Source: CAZJJZ01 sp964546505 (GTDB taxonomy: Bacteria > Patescibacteriota > Gracilibacteria > UBA1369). Taken from it: a DNA stretch of 57,952 bases. Of the stretch, positions 40,669 to 49,020 are shown piece by piece (the stretch's first letter is position 1; every line of letters starts with the position of its first letter). Location of the stretch: the NCBI GenBank assembly GCA_964546505.1, contig CAZJJZ010000005.1, positions 1 to 57,952 of the forward strand, written 5' to 3'. The position numbers and the translations under genes were made by a program. The notes under the pieces were generated by a model that saw only the letters and a list, made by a program, of their open reading frames with translations, had not been told where the DNA came from and did no database searches.

Positions 40669-42879
40669 ATGTTAAAAGAACAGCAATATATAAGGCAACT
40701 GGAAGTTTTTTTTCCTGGTGACAGCAGGAACACTTTAGAGGCCGCTTTGGAGCATGCGCGTTATTTATATGATTCACTTTATCGCTATAATGGTGAAACC
40801 TATTTTTTGCGTAGTGTGCGTTTAACGGCCGAGAAGTTGATCAAATATAGTCCTGACCAAACTGCGATTCTAGCTTCCATATTAATTAGCGCGGTATATT
40901 CTCCGCGCTGTGATTTAACCAAGATAGAACAACTTTTCGGTTCAGAAGTTCGCGCAATTGTCGAATCTTTGGGAAAAATCAATTCGATCAAATCACGATA
41001 TTCCACTTCGGACACCACCGTGATTAGACAAATGTTTCTGACTTTAGCTTATGATATTAGAACGATTATCATCCGTTTATTGGAAAGGATTGATAATTTG
41101 GAAACACTCGATTTCAAATCGCCAGAAAAACAAAAAGCCAATGCCAAAGAAATTTTGGATGTCTATGTGCCAATTGCCTCACGTCTGGGCTTTTATGAAA
41201 TTATTACTAAATTGGAGGATATTGCTTTCAAGTACGTTTATCCTAGAGAATATGCCATTTTGGAACAAGACTTAAAGCAGTATTTGAGCAAGAGCAAACG
41301 GTCAATGGATGATGTTAAGCAGCAGTTAACTAAACTGTGTCTGGAATTGGGTTATGAAGTAGAGGTTTCTGGGCGTATCAAACATCTGTTTTCGATTTTT
41401 AAAAAGTTGAAAAAGAAAAACCGTCAACTGGATGAAATCTATGATATTTATGCCATGCGTCTGGTTTTGAAAACGGGTGAAGGACCGATTAATAATGCTG
41501 CCGATATCGAAAAAATTTATGCTTTATTGGCGGAGCTGAATAAACGTTATGAGAGTTTACCAGATCGATACAAAGATTATGTAGCTAAACCAAAGAGTAA
41601 TGGCTATCAAAGCTTACATTTAGCCATAGTTGGTTTGCATTCGGATGATCGTGCCAAACCAACCGAGGTGCAAATCCGTACTGATAAAATGCATCGGCAG
41701 GCTGAATATGGTATGGCTGCGCATTGGGTCTATAAAGAAAATACTCAAGATGATGAAGTGGAAATTCAGCTTTTGAATGAGAAGAAAAAAAGTGTTGTTT
41801 TCCATGATTCCGCCGATAAAATGCGCTCTTTGATGAGAAATTGGGAGGATAAAATCTTTGTCATGACGCCTGATAGTTTGGTGAAAGAATTACCGTCTGG
41901 TTCCACTTCTATTGATTTGGCTTATGCATTGGATGCTGCGCTTGGACATAGCTGTGTGGGTGTGAAAATCAATGGAGTCGCCAAGCCTTTGGATTATGAG
42001 CTGAGAAATGGTGATGTGGTGGAAATTGTGACTGGCAATGTACCAAATCCTAAGCTCAGTTGGTTGGGTTTTGTCGTGACGCAGAATGCTCGCAATCGTA
42101 TCAAGTCTTTTTATAGTACAAAAGAAAATGAAGATCTCTATGCTCAGGGCTTGACCGATATGAATAAATTATTAGAACAAGTTAGATTCCCTCTACTTAC
42201 TGATAATTTAGATTTTTTAGCAAATTATAATGGTAGAGCCTTATCTTACGAGCAAAGGCATGAGCTGTTGGAAGACATCGGTGCTGGTGTGATTTCTCCC
42301 AGCGAGGTGTTTGAAGGAGTTTATGGCAAAGCACCGGAGCTAGTGATTTATGGTGAAAGACAGAAGGAAGAAAACCGTTTTCGAATTTTACAAGCCGGAT
42401 TATCGCGAAAAAAAGGTTTGCAAGGACAGTCAGCCAGTTTGTTGATTGGTGGAGAAGCTGATATCCCCTATAAAATTTCTAGTTGCTGTAAACCGGAATT
42501 GAGAGATCAGCTAATAGCTTATATGACCAGGTCAAAGGGTATTTCTTTGCATAAAGCTACCTGCAAATTTTTGAAATCAGTACAAAAATCGCGCTTGTTG
42601 GAGGTTAAATTGATTAATAATCAAGCTGTATCGGAAAATCGGGAGAGATTACAGGCGGTATTATTGTTAGAATTGACTGATAGAAGTAATTTTCTGCGCG
42701 AATTAATCGAGCTTTTTGATCGCAATAAAATTACAGTTTTGGAGTATTCACTGATCAAAAAGTTAAATGATATTATGCATCGTCGTATGGTCATTGATGT
42801 TACCAATGAAAATGAACTCAAAGACGCTATTGAGCAAATGAGAGAATTGGAAGGAGTATTGAAGGTAGCCAGACTCTAA
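40669..42879 (+). CDS. RelA/SpoT-homologue (p)ppGpp synthetase, hydrolase site lost
   Basis: 736 residues with the long RSH layout. The HD domain (1-200) is degenerate: the H-D-x-x-E-D hydrolase motif reads S-A-V-Y-S-P near 74-79, and the first His is absent. The synthetase domain (about 230-355) is intact: E-I-Y-D-I-Y-A-M-R-L, K-P-K-S-N-G-Y-Q-S-L-H (307-317), E-V-Q-I-R-T (333-338) and A-E-Y-G-M-A-A-H-W. A TGS domain (about 395-458), a C-C-K-P zinc-type region and a C-terminal ACT domain follow. It should make (p)ppGpp in starvation and need another enzyme to degrade it. Confidence 0.92.
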   Translation: MLKEQQYIRQLEVFFPGDSRNTLEAALEHARYLYDSLYRYNGETYFLRSVRLTAEKLIKYSPDQTAILASILISAVYSPRCDLTKIEQLFGSEVRAIVESLGKINSIKSRYSTSDTTVIRQMFLTLAYDIRTIIIRLLERIDNLETLDFKSPEKQKANAKEILDVYVPIASRLGFYEIITKLEDIAFKYVYPREYAILEQDLKQYLSKSKRSMDDVKQQLTKLCLELGYEVEVSGRIKHLFSIFKKLKKKNRQLDEIYDIYAMRLVLKTGEGPINNAADIEKIYALLAELNKRYESLPDRYKDYVAKPKSNGYQSLHLAIVGLHSDDRAKPTEVQIRTDKMHRQAEYGMAAHWVYKENTQDDEVEIQLLNEKKKSVVFHDSADKMRSLMRNWEDKIFVMTPDSLVKELPSGSTSIDLAYALDAALGHSCVGVKINGVAKPLDYELRNGDVVEIVTGNVPNPKLSWLGFVVTQNARNRIKSFYSTKENEDLYAQGLTDMNKLLEQVRFPLLTDNLDFLANYNGRALSYEQRHELLEDIGAGVISPSEVFEGVYGKAPELVIYGERQKEENRFRILQAGLSRKKGLQGQSASLLIGGEADIPYKISSCCKPELRDQLIAYMTRSKGISLHKATCKFLKSVQKSRLLEVKLINNQAVSENRERLQAVLLLELTDRSNFLRELIELFDRNKITVLEYSLIKKLNDIMHRRMVIDVTNENELKDAIEQMRELEGVLKVARL

Positions 42880-42888
42880 GTGGAAAGA

Positions 42889-44346
42889 CTAAACTGGTGA
42901 CTTGGTGTGCCAGTCGGTGTTGAGTTGGTATTGATGCGCAAAATTCAATAAACGATCTTCACTGAAGTGCGGACCGATTATTTGAAGGCCTATTGGCAAA
43001 TTTTGGCTGCTAAAACCTGCGGGTATACTGATGCCAGGCATTCCGGCAATGGAAGCGGGGATAGTAAAGGCATCTTCCAAGTACATAGAGAGCGGATCAT
43101 TGGTTTTTTCTCCTATTTTAAAGGCGGGACTGGGGGCAACTGGGGTCATGATGACATCCACTTCCTGAAAAGCTGTTTCGAAATCCTGTTTAACCAGGGT
43201 GCGTACCTTTTGAGCCTTACGATAATAGGCGTCAAAATAACCCGCCGATAAGACATAAGTGCCGGTTAAGATGCGACGTTTAATCTCATCACCAAAGCCT
43301 TGATTGCGGGTTTGGTAATATTGATCCAGCACATCCTTGATTTCGCCTACAGGTTTTAGGCCAAAGCGGATACCATCAAAACGAGCCAGATTGGCTGACA
43401 ATTCCGCTGGCATGATGATATAGTAAATGGCCACTGCGTATTTGGTATAAGGCAGTGAAATCTCTTTAAGCTGACAGCCCATTTTTTCGAATTGAGCAAT
43501 TGCTTGGCGTACTGTTTGAGCTACTTCAGCATTGAGGCCTTCTACGAAATATTCTTTGGGAATGCCAATAGTTTTTCCCGCGATTGAGGCCGATAAATTG
43601 GCCGTGTAGTCAGGTACAGAAATAGGCGGGGTTGTGGAATCCTTGACATCAGCACCAGCAATTTGTTGCAATACCAGGGCCATATCTTCTGCCGTACGGG
43701 TAAATGCGCCAATGGTGTCCAAAGATGATGCCATGGCCGTGACGCCACTGCGAGAAACACGACCATAAGTAACCTTGAGGCCTGTTACTCCACAGAAAGC
43801 AGCCGGTTGTCTAATAGAACCACCAGTGTCAGTACCTAGCGAATAATAGGCGAGATGAGCAGAGACAGCGGCGGCGGAGCCGCCGCTGGAGCCGCCTGCG
43901 ACGCAGGCGGCGTTCCAAGGATTTTTGGTTACTCCAAAGGCAGAGTGTTCTGTTGAACCTCCACAGGCGAATTCATCAGTATTAGTTTTGCCAAGCATTA
44001 CCAAGCCGGCATTTTTGAGTTTGGTGATTGATGTAGCATCGTAGGGAGGAATAAAGTTTTCCAACATTTTGGAAGCACAGGTGGTTCTGACTCCTTTGGT
44101 ATTGAATAGATCTTTGACAGCAGCCGGAATGCCATCCAATACCCCCAAAGTTTGTTGGTCTGCTCTTCTAGCATCAGAGGCTGTGGCCTCGGCTAAAGCA
44201 CTTTCCTCCAGAACTGTTAAATAAGCATTCAAATCCGGATTTTGATTTTTGATGCGTTGAAGATGTTCTTGAGTTAATTCACGACTGGAAAATTTTTTTT
44301 GGGCCAGACCTTGACTGGCTGCGGCAAGAGTGAGTTGACTGAGCAT
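42889..44346 (-). CDS. gatA: Asp/Glu-tRNA amidotransferase subunit A
   Basis: 485 residues. The amidase Ser-cisSer-Lys triad is visible: Lys in A-V-K-D-L-F, then G-G-S-S-G-G-S-A-A-A and G-T-D-T-G-G-S-I-R-Q-P-A. GatA frees ammonia from glutamine or asparagine so that GatCAB can make Gln-tRNA or Asn-tRNA. The stretch before the amidase signature reads N-P-W-N-A-A-C-V-A-G-G-S where homologues have N-P-F/W-D-x-x-x-V-P-G-G-S, coded by a GC-rich palindromic patch (43867-43911). gatC starts the operon 2 nt upstream; gatB is not in the window. Confidence 0.96.
   Translation of the reverse strand: MLSQLTLAAASQGLAQKKFSSRELTQEHLQRIKNQNPDLNAYLTVLEESALAEATASDARRADQQTLGVLDGIPAAVKDLFNTKGVRTTCASKMLENFIPPYDATSITKLKNAGLVMLGKTNTDEFACGGSTEHSAFGVTKNPWNAACVAGGSSGGSAAAVSAHLAYYSLGTDTGGSIRQPAAFCGVTGLKVTYGRVSRSGVTAMASSLDTIGAFTRTAEDMALVLQQIAGADVKDSTTPPISVPDYTANLSASIAGKTIGIPKEYFVEGLNAEVAQTVRQAIAQFEKMGCQLKEISLPYTKYAVAIYYIIMPAELSANLARFDGIRFGLKPVGEIKDVLDQYYQTRNQGFGDEIKRRILTGTYVLSAGYFDAYYRKAQKVRTLVKQDFETAFQEVDVIMTPVAPSPAFKIGEKTNDPLSMYLEDAFTIPASIAGMPGISIPAGFSSQNLPIGLQIIGPHFSEDRLLNFAHQYQLNTDWHTKSPV
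43867..43911. repeat. Two adjacent GC-rich palindromes inside gatA
   Basis: AGCGGCGG/CCGCCGCT (43867-43887, 5-nt loop) and GCCGCCTGC/GCAGGCGGC (43891-43911, 3-nt loop) lie back to back. GC is near 80% against about 45% in the rest of the gene. The second stem resembles the palindrome at 32-59. Confidence 0.75.
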
Positions 44347-44348
44347 GT

Positions 44349-44651
44349 TTATTCTTCTTTAATGATGGCTTTAACTACAACCGAGTGATTGAGTTTAGTT
44401 AGTGGTGAACAATTTAATAGTTCATCTGGGCTGGCATATGACTTTACTTCATCGTCACGCAAAACACTTTTTAATCCGGTGACTTGAGTGGTCATTTCCA
44501 CGCCATTAGTATCTACCTCATTTAAAATGTCCATGTAGGACAAAATACTATTCATTTGGTGAGCGTATTTTTCCGCTTCAGCATCGGAAATTCCAATTCT
44601 GGAAAGATTGGCTATATGTTTCAATTTTTCAGCTGAAATTTGTTCAGACAT
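44349..44651 (-). CDS. gatC: Asp/Glu-tRNA amidotransferase subunit C
   Basis: 100 residues. L-K-H-I-A-N-L-S-R-I-G-I-S, E-A-E-K-Y-A-H-Q-M-N-S-I-L-S-Y-M-D-I-L-N-E-V-D-T and L-R-D-D-E-V match GatC, the small subunit that ties GatA to GatB. It is directly upstream of gatA with 2 nt between the genes. Confidence 0.94.
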   Translation of the reverse strand: MSEQISAEKLKHIANLSRIGISDAEAEKYAHQMNSILSYMDILNEVDTNGVEMTTQVTGLKSVLRDDEVKSYASPDELLNCSPLTKLNHSVVVKAIIKEE

Positions 44652-44685
44652 AGTTTAATGCACAATTACTGCTGCAGATTTTAAA

Positions 44686-44724
44686 CAAAAGAGCAGTTAT
44701 TACAATAGATTTTCCGCTCTTTTG
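44686..44724. repeat. Inverted repeat upstream of gatC
   Basis: CAAAAGAGC (44686-44694) and GCTCTTTTG (44716-44724) are exact reverse complements with a 21-nt spacer, in the divergent region between gatC and the gene at 44776. It may be an operator or a terminator-like stem; its role is uncertain. Confidence 0.4.
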
Positions 44725-44725
44725 A

Positions 44726-44754
44726 TTGTCATTTGTTATTGATAATCTTATAAT
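44726..44754 (+). promoter_or_regulatory. Promoter of the 44776-47371 gene cluster
   Basis: TTGTCA (44726-44731), 17-bp spacer, TATAAT (44749-44754). It starts a tightly packed rightward group of four genes. Confidence 0.75.
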
Positions 44755-44775
44755 CCTGTAGCAAAAAAAATCATC

Positions 44776-45102
44776 ATGGAATTAATAGAACAGGAAAATC
44801 GGGACATCTATCAGGTCTTTAGGAAGACTATTTTGGTCTTTTTTATTGTTATTGGTGCTTTACACATCATTAGCGGTTTGATGGCGAGTGCGGGTCAATT
44901 TTTACCTATTTCCAATATTATCAATAAAGTATTGGATTTGCCTTTCGCTTTTGTGGCTACCTTGTTTGGTTTGAGTAATTTCAAAATCGCCAGTAACAGC
45001 AAATATAAGAAAATTTATTGGTTAATTACTGCTATTCTACTCTTGCTAGTTTTTGCGATTATGGTGTATATTATTGCCTTCATTCCTGATAAAATCTCAT
45101 AG
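44776..45102 (+). CDS. Small membrane protein
   Basis: 108 residues with three hydrophobic helices (about 15-37, 48-68 and 77-103). No family recognised. It is the first gene behind the promoter and is followed after 2 nt by the RibL-like gene, so it is co-transcribed with ftsX and recO. Confidence 0.65.
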   Translation: MELIEQENRDIYQVFRKTILVFFIVIGALHIISGLMASAGQFLPISNIINKVLDLPFAFVATLFGLSNFKIASNSKYKKIYWLITAILLLLVFAIMVYIIAFIPDKIS

Positions 45103-45104
45103 TT

Positions 45105-45590
45105 ATGTGGTTTGGAAAAAATTTACCTAAAAATCGGCCCGAAAAAGTAGTCATGGCTTTTGGTGCATTCGACACCTGGCATGCTGGCAATGAGAGTTAT
45201 TTGAAACAAGCCAAGGAATTGGGTGATTATTTGATGGTGGTGGTAGCTCGTGATGAAACTATTAGAGTGCTGACTGGTAAATATCCACAACAATCAGAAC
45301 GTCAAAGAGTAGCCTTGCTCAAAAAATCGGGTTTAGTGAATAAAGTGGTTTTGGGTAATATTCATGATAAGTTGCAGGTTATTTTGAAGTATCGTCCGGA
45401 CGTGATAGCCCTGGGATACAATCAATTCGTCTTCACTCAAAGAATTGAAAAAACCTTGATCGATGCTAAGATAAATGCGGAAGTAATTCGCTTAATGCCT
45501 TATTTCAACAATATTCAGCGCTCTTCTCTAGTCAAAAAACAAACTCTCCATGAAAAAACATCTGCAGCAGTCCAAACTCTCCATCAGTAA
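45105..45590 (+). CDS. RibL-like cytidylyltransferase-fold protein
   Basis: 161 residues. The order G-A-F-D-T-W-H-A-G-N near residue 22, V-V-V-A-R-D-E-T, S-E-R-Q-R-V-A-L-L, V-V-L-G-N and I-A-L-G-Y-N-Q matches archaeal-type FAD synthetase (RibL) and related nucleotidyltransferases. The H-x-G-H signature has Asn in place of the second His, and the final I-Q-R-S-S resembles the K/R-x-S-S loop. The changed His may alter activity. The substrate is unproven. Its last 41 bases overlap ftsX. Confidence 0.8.
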   Translation: MWFGKNLPKNRPEKVVMAFGAFDTWHAGNESYLKQAKELGDYLMVVVARDETIRVLTGKYPQQSERQRVALLKKSGLVNKVVLGNIHDKLQVILKYRPDVIALGYNQFVFTQRIEKTLIDAKINAEVIRLMPYFNNIQRSSLVKKQTLHEKTSAAVQTLHQ

Positions 45591-46518
45591 GCCTAGTTTT
45601 TGGTTGATTTTTGGCAGAGGTATTGCCTTGGGTTGGCAAAATTTGTGGCGCAATAAAATGCTTTCCTTGGCTACCATCTTGGTAATTGCGATTATGATCT
45701 GTATTTTCAATAGCTTGATGGCGGTAAGTTGGATTGCGCAAAACGCACTCATGAAAGTCAATGAAAAAATTGATGTAGTGGTATATTTAAAAGACGATAT
45801 AGGGCTTTATGATGCACTTTATTTGAAACAACAAATTGCTCTTTTCCCAGGAGTCAAAAGCGTTGATTACATTTCCAAAGACAAAGCTTTAGCATTGATT
45901 TCTCAAACCTATCCTCAAACGGCTGATTTTTTGCTGAAGTTCAATTTACCTAATCCTTTACCGCCAAGTTTATCGATAGTGACCCATCAAGCGGAAGATC
46001 ATGATAAAATCTTAAAGATGATTGCCGGTAGTCGTTTGCAAGAATTTGTTGATCAAGGCCGATTCACTGGTCAGCGAGACGATCAGCAAATTTTATCTTC
46101 CACAGCACGTAATTTAATCAATATAAATTCCTTTGTGAAGCAGTTGGTATTTTGGGTAGTGTTCATTTTTTTGCTAGGGTCTACTTTGGTGGTTATCAAC
46201 GCTATTCAATTAACTGTTTATGCCAGAAAAAATGAAATTGCCATTATGCGCTTGGTGGGTGCGACTCCGGGATTTATTCGTTTACCGTTTTTGGTGGAAG
46301 CCTTTTTGTATGCAGTGTTGGCGATGGCTTTAAGTCTGATTTTGCTTTTATTGGTTAGTAATACTTTGGGTGTTTCGCAATTACTGTTTGAGGCGAGTGA
46401 GCAGGTGCCTCATTTTGCCAGAGTGTTTGTGGCAGAGTTAGGGATTACAGTGATATTGAATGTTTTGTGCAGTTTTTTTACCGTTCAGAATTATTTGAAA
46501 AGGCATTTACATGCGTAG
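45550..46518 (+). CDS. ftsX: Cell-division protein FtsX
   Basis: 322 residues. Helix 1 (N-L-W-R-N-K-M-L-S-L-A-T-I-L-V-I-A), an extracytoplasmic domain with D-V-V-V-Y-L-K-D-D and Y-I-S-K-D-K-A-L, then three more helices, with N-E-I-A-I-M-R-L-V-G-A-T typical of FtsX/ABC3 permeases. FtsX with the ATPase FtsE controls peptidoglycan hydrolases at the septum; no ftsE is adjacent. The start overlaps the RibL-like gene by 41 bases, and recO overlaps its end by 8 bases. Confidence 0.9.
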   Translation: MKKHLQQSKLSISKPSFWLIFGRGIALGWQNLWRNKMLSLATILVIAIMICIFNSLMAVSWIAQNALMKVNEKIDVVVYLKDDIGLYDALYLKQQIALFPGVKSVDYISKDKALALISQTYPQTADFLLKFNLPNPLPPSLSIVTHQAEDHDKILKMIAGSRLQEFVDQGRFTGQRDDQQILSSTARNLININSFVKQLVFWVVFIFLLGSTLVVINAIQLTVYARKNEIAIMRLVGATPGFIRLPFLVEAFLYAVLAMALSLILLLLVSNTLGVSQLLFEASEQVPHFARVFVAELGITVILNVLCSFFTVQNYLKRHLHA

Positions 46519-47371
46519 CTTTAGCACTTCGGCCATGATACTCAAAAAACGTCCTTTAGGAGAAAAGGATCAGGTTTTGTTGCTGCTCTGTGAGGATAAT
46601 CAAAAACTGGAGGTGATTAGTCGTTCGACTCGTCTGATAGCTAGTCGACGGGGTGGTCAGCTGGATACCTTGAATATTTTACGAGTGGAAATTTATCAAG
46701 GTCCGCACACTTCTTTGCTACGAGAATGCCAGGTATTGGAGTCTTTTGGTAAATTGAAGGGCGATTTGAATGGTGTATTATACGCTCAGTATTTGGCCGA
46801 AATGGTAAGTCTGTTTGAGGCCGAGTCCGGTTTATTTAATTTGGTTTTAACTACTTTACATCAGTTGCAAGCTGCTGTTTCTGAATATGAGGTTAGTAAG
46901 GTGAAAGCATTGGGTGAGTTGATGAGTTTGCCGGGTCGACAGGAATTTTCTGAGGGGCAAATTACTCTACGTAAAGCTTTTGTATTGGAACAATTCAAAT
47001 TGATTTTTCTGGATAGAATGGGGGTAGTGCCGGAATTGTCCAATTGTATGAAATGTGGAGAGAGATGGCGGATGGAGGTACTGCAAGGGCGTGTTGAACA
47101 AATTTTTTATGATGATCAAGCTCATTTGCATTGTGAGAAATGTGCCGGATCAAGTACGTTTGCTGGCTCATCTATAGGTAATGAGAGAGTAAATTCTTTC
47201 TCTTTTGCAGTCATTAAATTGGCGAACTTTTTGCGTAAAAATCCTCCTTTCAGCCAGAAAATCGCAATTTCCAGAACTGAATTAAAGGAGTTGATCACCT
47301 TGAACAATTTATTTTTGCAGCAATATCATCAATACGAAATCAAATCCACCCGCTTTTTACCCACTCTGTGA
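46511..47371 (+). CDS. recO: DNA repair protein RecO
   Basis: 286 residues ending with TGA. The N-terminal OB domain (A-M-I-L-K-K-R-P-L-G-E-K-D-Q) and helical part are followed by a zinc-finger-like set Cys179-x2-Cys182 and Cys208-x2-Cys211. RecO acts with RecR to load RecA on gapped DNA. It overlaps ftsX by 8 bases. An N gap begins 17 bases after the stop. Confidence 0.88.
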   Translation: MRSFSTSAMILKKRPLGEKDQVLLLLCEDNQKLEVISRSTRLIASRRGGQLDTLNILRVEIYQGPHTSLLRECQVLESFGKLKGDLNGVLYAQYLAEMVSLFEAESGLFNLVLTTLHQLQAAVSEYEVSKVKALGELMSLPGRQEFSEGQITLRKAFVLEQFKLIFLDRMGVVPELSNCMKCGERWRMEVLQGRVEQIFYDDQAHLHCEKCAGSSTFAGSSIGNERVNSFSFAVIKLANFLRKNPPFSQKIAISRTELKELITLNNLFLQQYHQYEIKSTRFLPTL

Positions 47372-47552
47372 GATTTGAACTCTTCAATNNNNNNNNNNNN
47401 NNNNNNNNNNNNNNNNNNNNNNNNNNNNNNNNNNNNNNNNNTTCCTACACGTGGTGAAAAAACTGAGTGAAAAAGTTACTCACAATTTTGCCGATAGTTG
47501 CCTGTAAAAAGGTGAAGGTGACTGGTAAAGCGTAAAGGTATCATCAATTTTT

Positions 47553-47581
47553 TTGCGAAAACGGCGGTACTGTGTTATATT
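47553..47581 (+). promoter_or_regulatory. Promoter of the 47616-48983 unit
   Basis: TTGCGA (47553-47558), 17-bp spacer, TATATT (47576-47581), giving a leader of about 28 nt before ATG 47616. Confidence 0.65.
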
Positions 47582-47615
47582 TACTGTAATTTTATTATTT
47601 TAAAACCAAAATAAA

Positions 47616-47975
47616 ATGTTTTTGCTCTATAGTTTTTTGCCTTGGATTGTACTGGTTGTGATTCATTTTTTCCTTTATCCTGTGTTACTTTTGGCGGCGG
47701 GTAAAATTTTGAAAATCGAACATAAGAATTTCAAGTTTTGGGAATGTTTTTGGATGAATTTTGTTGCTGCATTATTTGCCTCTTTTGTTAATGGTTTTAG
47801 TGTTTACGTCGGATTGGCTGTATTCCTGCTTTTACTTGGTGTAATGATCAAAGGCAGATGGCAATTGGATTACAAAAAATTATTTTCGGTTTTGGGTTTG
47901 ATGTTAGTATTTGGTTTTGCTTTAACATTTGTAGAAAGATACATTGTCTATTTACTGCTTGTTAACATGTATTAA
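47616..47975 (+). CDS. Small multi-pass membrane protein
   Basis: 119 residues, almost all hydrophobic, with about four predicted membrane helices and short charged turns (K-I-E-H-K-N-F-K near 32, K-G-R-W-Q-L-D-Y-K-K near 81). No family recognised. The holA gene begins 3 nt after its stop, so it is co-transcribed with it. Confidence 0.65.
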   Translation: MFLLYSFLPWIVLVVIHFFLYPVLLLAAGKILKIEHKNFKFWECFWMNFVAALFASFVNGFSVYVGLAVFLLLLGVMIKGRWQLDYKKLFSVLGLMLVFGFALTFVERYIVYLLLVNMY

Positions 47976-47978
47976 TCG

Positions 47979-48983
47979 ATGGCCGACAATACCGAAAAAT
48001 CCGCCTCTGCCACTAATCTTTTCCTCTTTTATGGCGAGGATTCTTTTTCGGCTCTGGAAAAGTTGATTGATTGGAAGCGCAAATTTGTGCAGAAATATGG
48101 CGATTTGAATTTAGAGGTTTTGGAGGGTGGCGATTTGACTGCCGCAGAGCTGAAAAATCAGATTATTAGTGTTCCTTTTTTGAGTGATAAGCGTTTGGTG
48201 GTGGTGATGAATTTTTTAGCTGAGGGGGATAAGGATGAGCAAAAGGAAGTGTTGGAGGTGTTGCAGGAGATACCTGAATTTACAGTGGTGGTTTTTTATG
48301 AAAATGGTAAACCCGATGCCCGCATGAGTCTTTACAAAAATCTGGTCAAGCGAGCAAAATTGGAAGAGTTCAAAACCTTGGATGCCCCGGCGATACAAAA
48401 ATGGATTTTGAGTAGGGTTCAAAAATACGGAGGACAGCTTGCAGATTCTGAGGCACGATTATTGTTGGAAGTGATTGGGCCTAATTTGTGGCTTCTGGAT
48501 AGTGAAATTAATAAATTGATACTTTATGCTGACGGTAAAAGAATTGATCGTGCAATGATTGAAAAGTTGGTTTCGCCAAATCCCACTACCACAGTTTTTA
48601 AATTAACTGATACTTTGGGTGATAAACAGGTCAAAGAAGCACTCAAAACTTTACAAATTCTGGTGCAAAGTGGCCAGGAATTAATGGGGGTTCTGTTCAT
48701 GCTGGTGCGACATTTTAGAATTATGGCACAGGTGAAGGAGCTGTTGGAGGAAGGGCGCAAGTCCTCTGAAATTGCCACAGTGTTGAAAGAACATCCTTTT
48801 GTCATCAGCAAAATTATTCATCAGGCACGTAATTTTTCCAAGTTCCAAATTGCTGAAACTTATCAAACTCTTGCCGAAATCGATCAGTCGGTAAAAACCG
48901 GAAAAATTCGCTTAGCTCCTGGTGATAGTAGTGAATTGGAACAAGCTTTGGAAGTGATGATAGTGGAGCTGTGTAGGAAGTAA
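47979..48983 (+). CDS. holA: DNA polymerase III delta subunit
   Basis: 334 residues. Typical start L-F-L-F-Y-G-E-D-S-F, then F-L-S-D-K-R-L-V-V-V, a helical AAA+-like core (L-W-L-L-D-S-E-I-N-K-L) and a C-terminal collar domain with F-K-L-T-D-T-L-G and L-M-G-V-L-F-M-L-V-R-H-F. The delta subunit opens the sliding clamp in the clamp loader. Translated together with the small membrane protein upstream. Confidence 0.93.
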   Translation: MADNTEKSASATNLFLFYGEDSFSALEKLIDWKRKFVQKYGDLNLEVLEGGDLTAAELKNQIISVPFLSDKRLVVVMNFLAEGDKDEQKEVLEVLQEIPEFTVVVFYENGKPDARMSLYKNLVKRAKLEEFKTLDAPAIQKWILSRVQKYGGQLADSEARLLLEVIGPNLWLLDSEINKLILYADGKRIDRAMIEKLVSPNPTTTVFKLTDTLGDKQVKEALKTLQILVQSGQELMGVLFMLVRHFRIMAQVKELLEEGRKSSEIATVLKEHPFVISKIIHQARNFSKFQIAETYQTLAEIDQSVKTGKIRLAPGDSSELEQALEVMIVELCRK

Positions 48984-49009
48984 AAAAAGCCCCTGCCGGA
49001 GGCAGGGGC
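48982..49009 (-). terminator. Terminator of the giant secreted-protein gene
   Basis: GCCCCTGCC (48989-48997) and GGCAGGGGC (49001-49009) form a 9-bp stem with a 3-nt loop; on the minus strand seven T follow. It also abuts the holA stop codon. Confidence 0.9.
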
Positions 49010-49020
49010 GTGAGTTTAGC

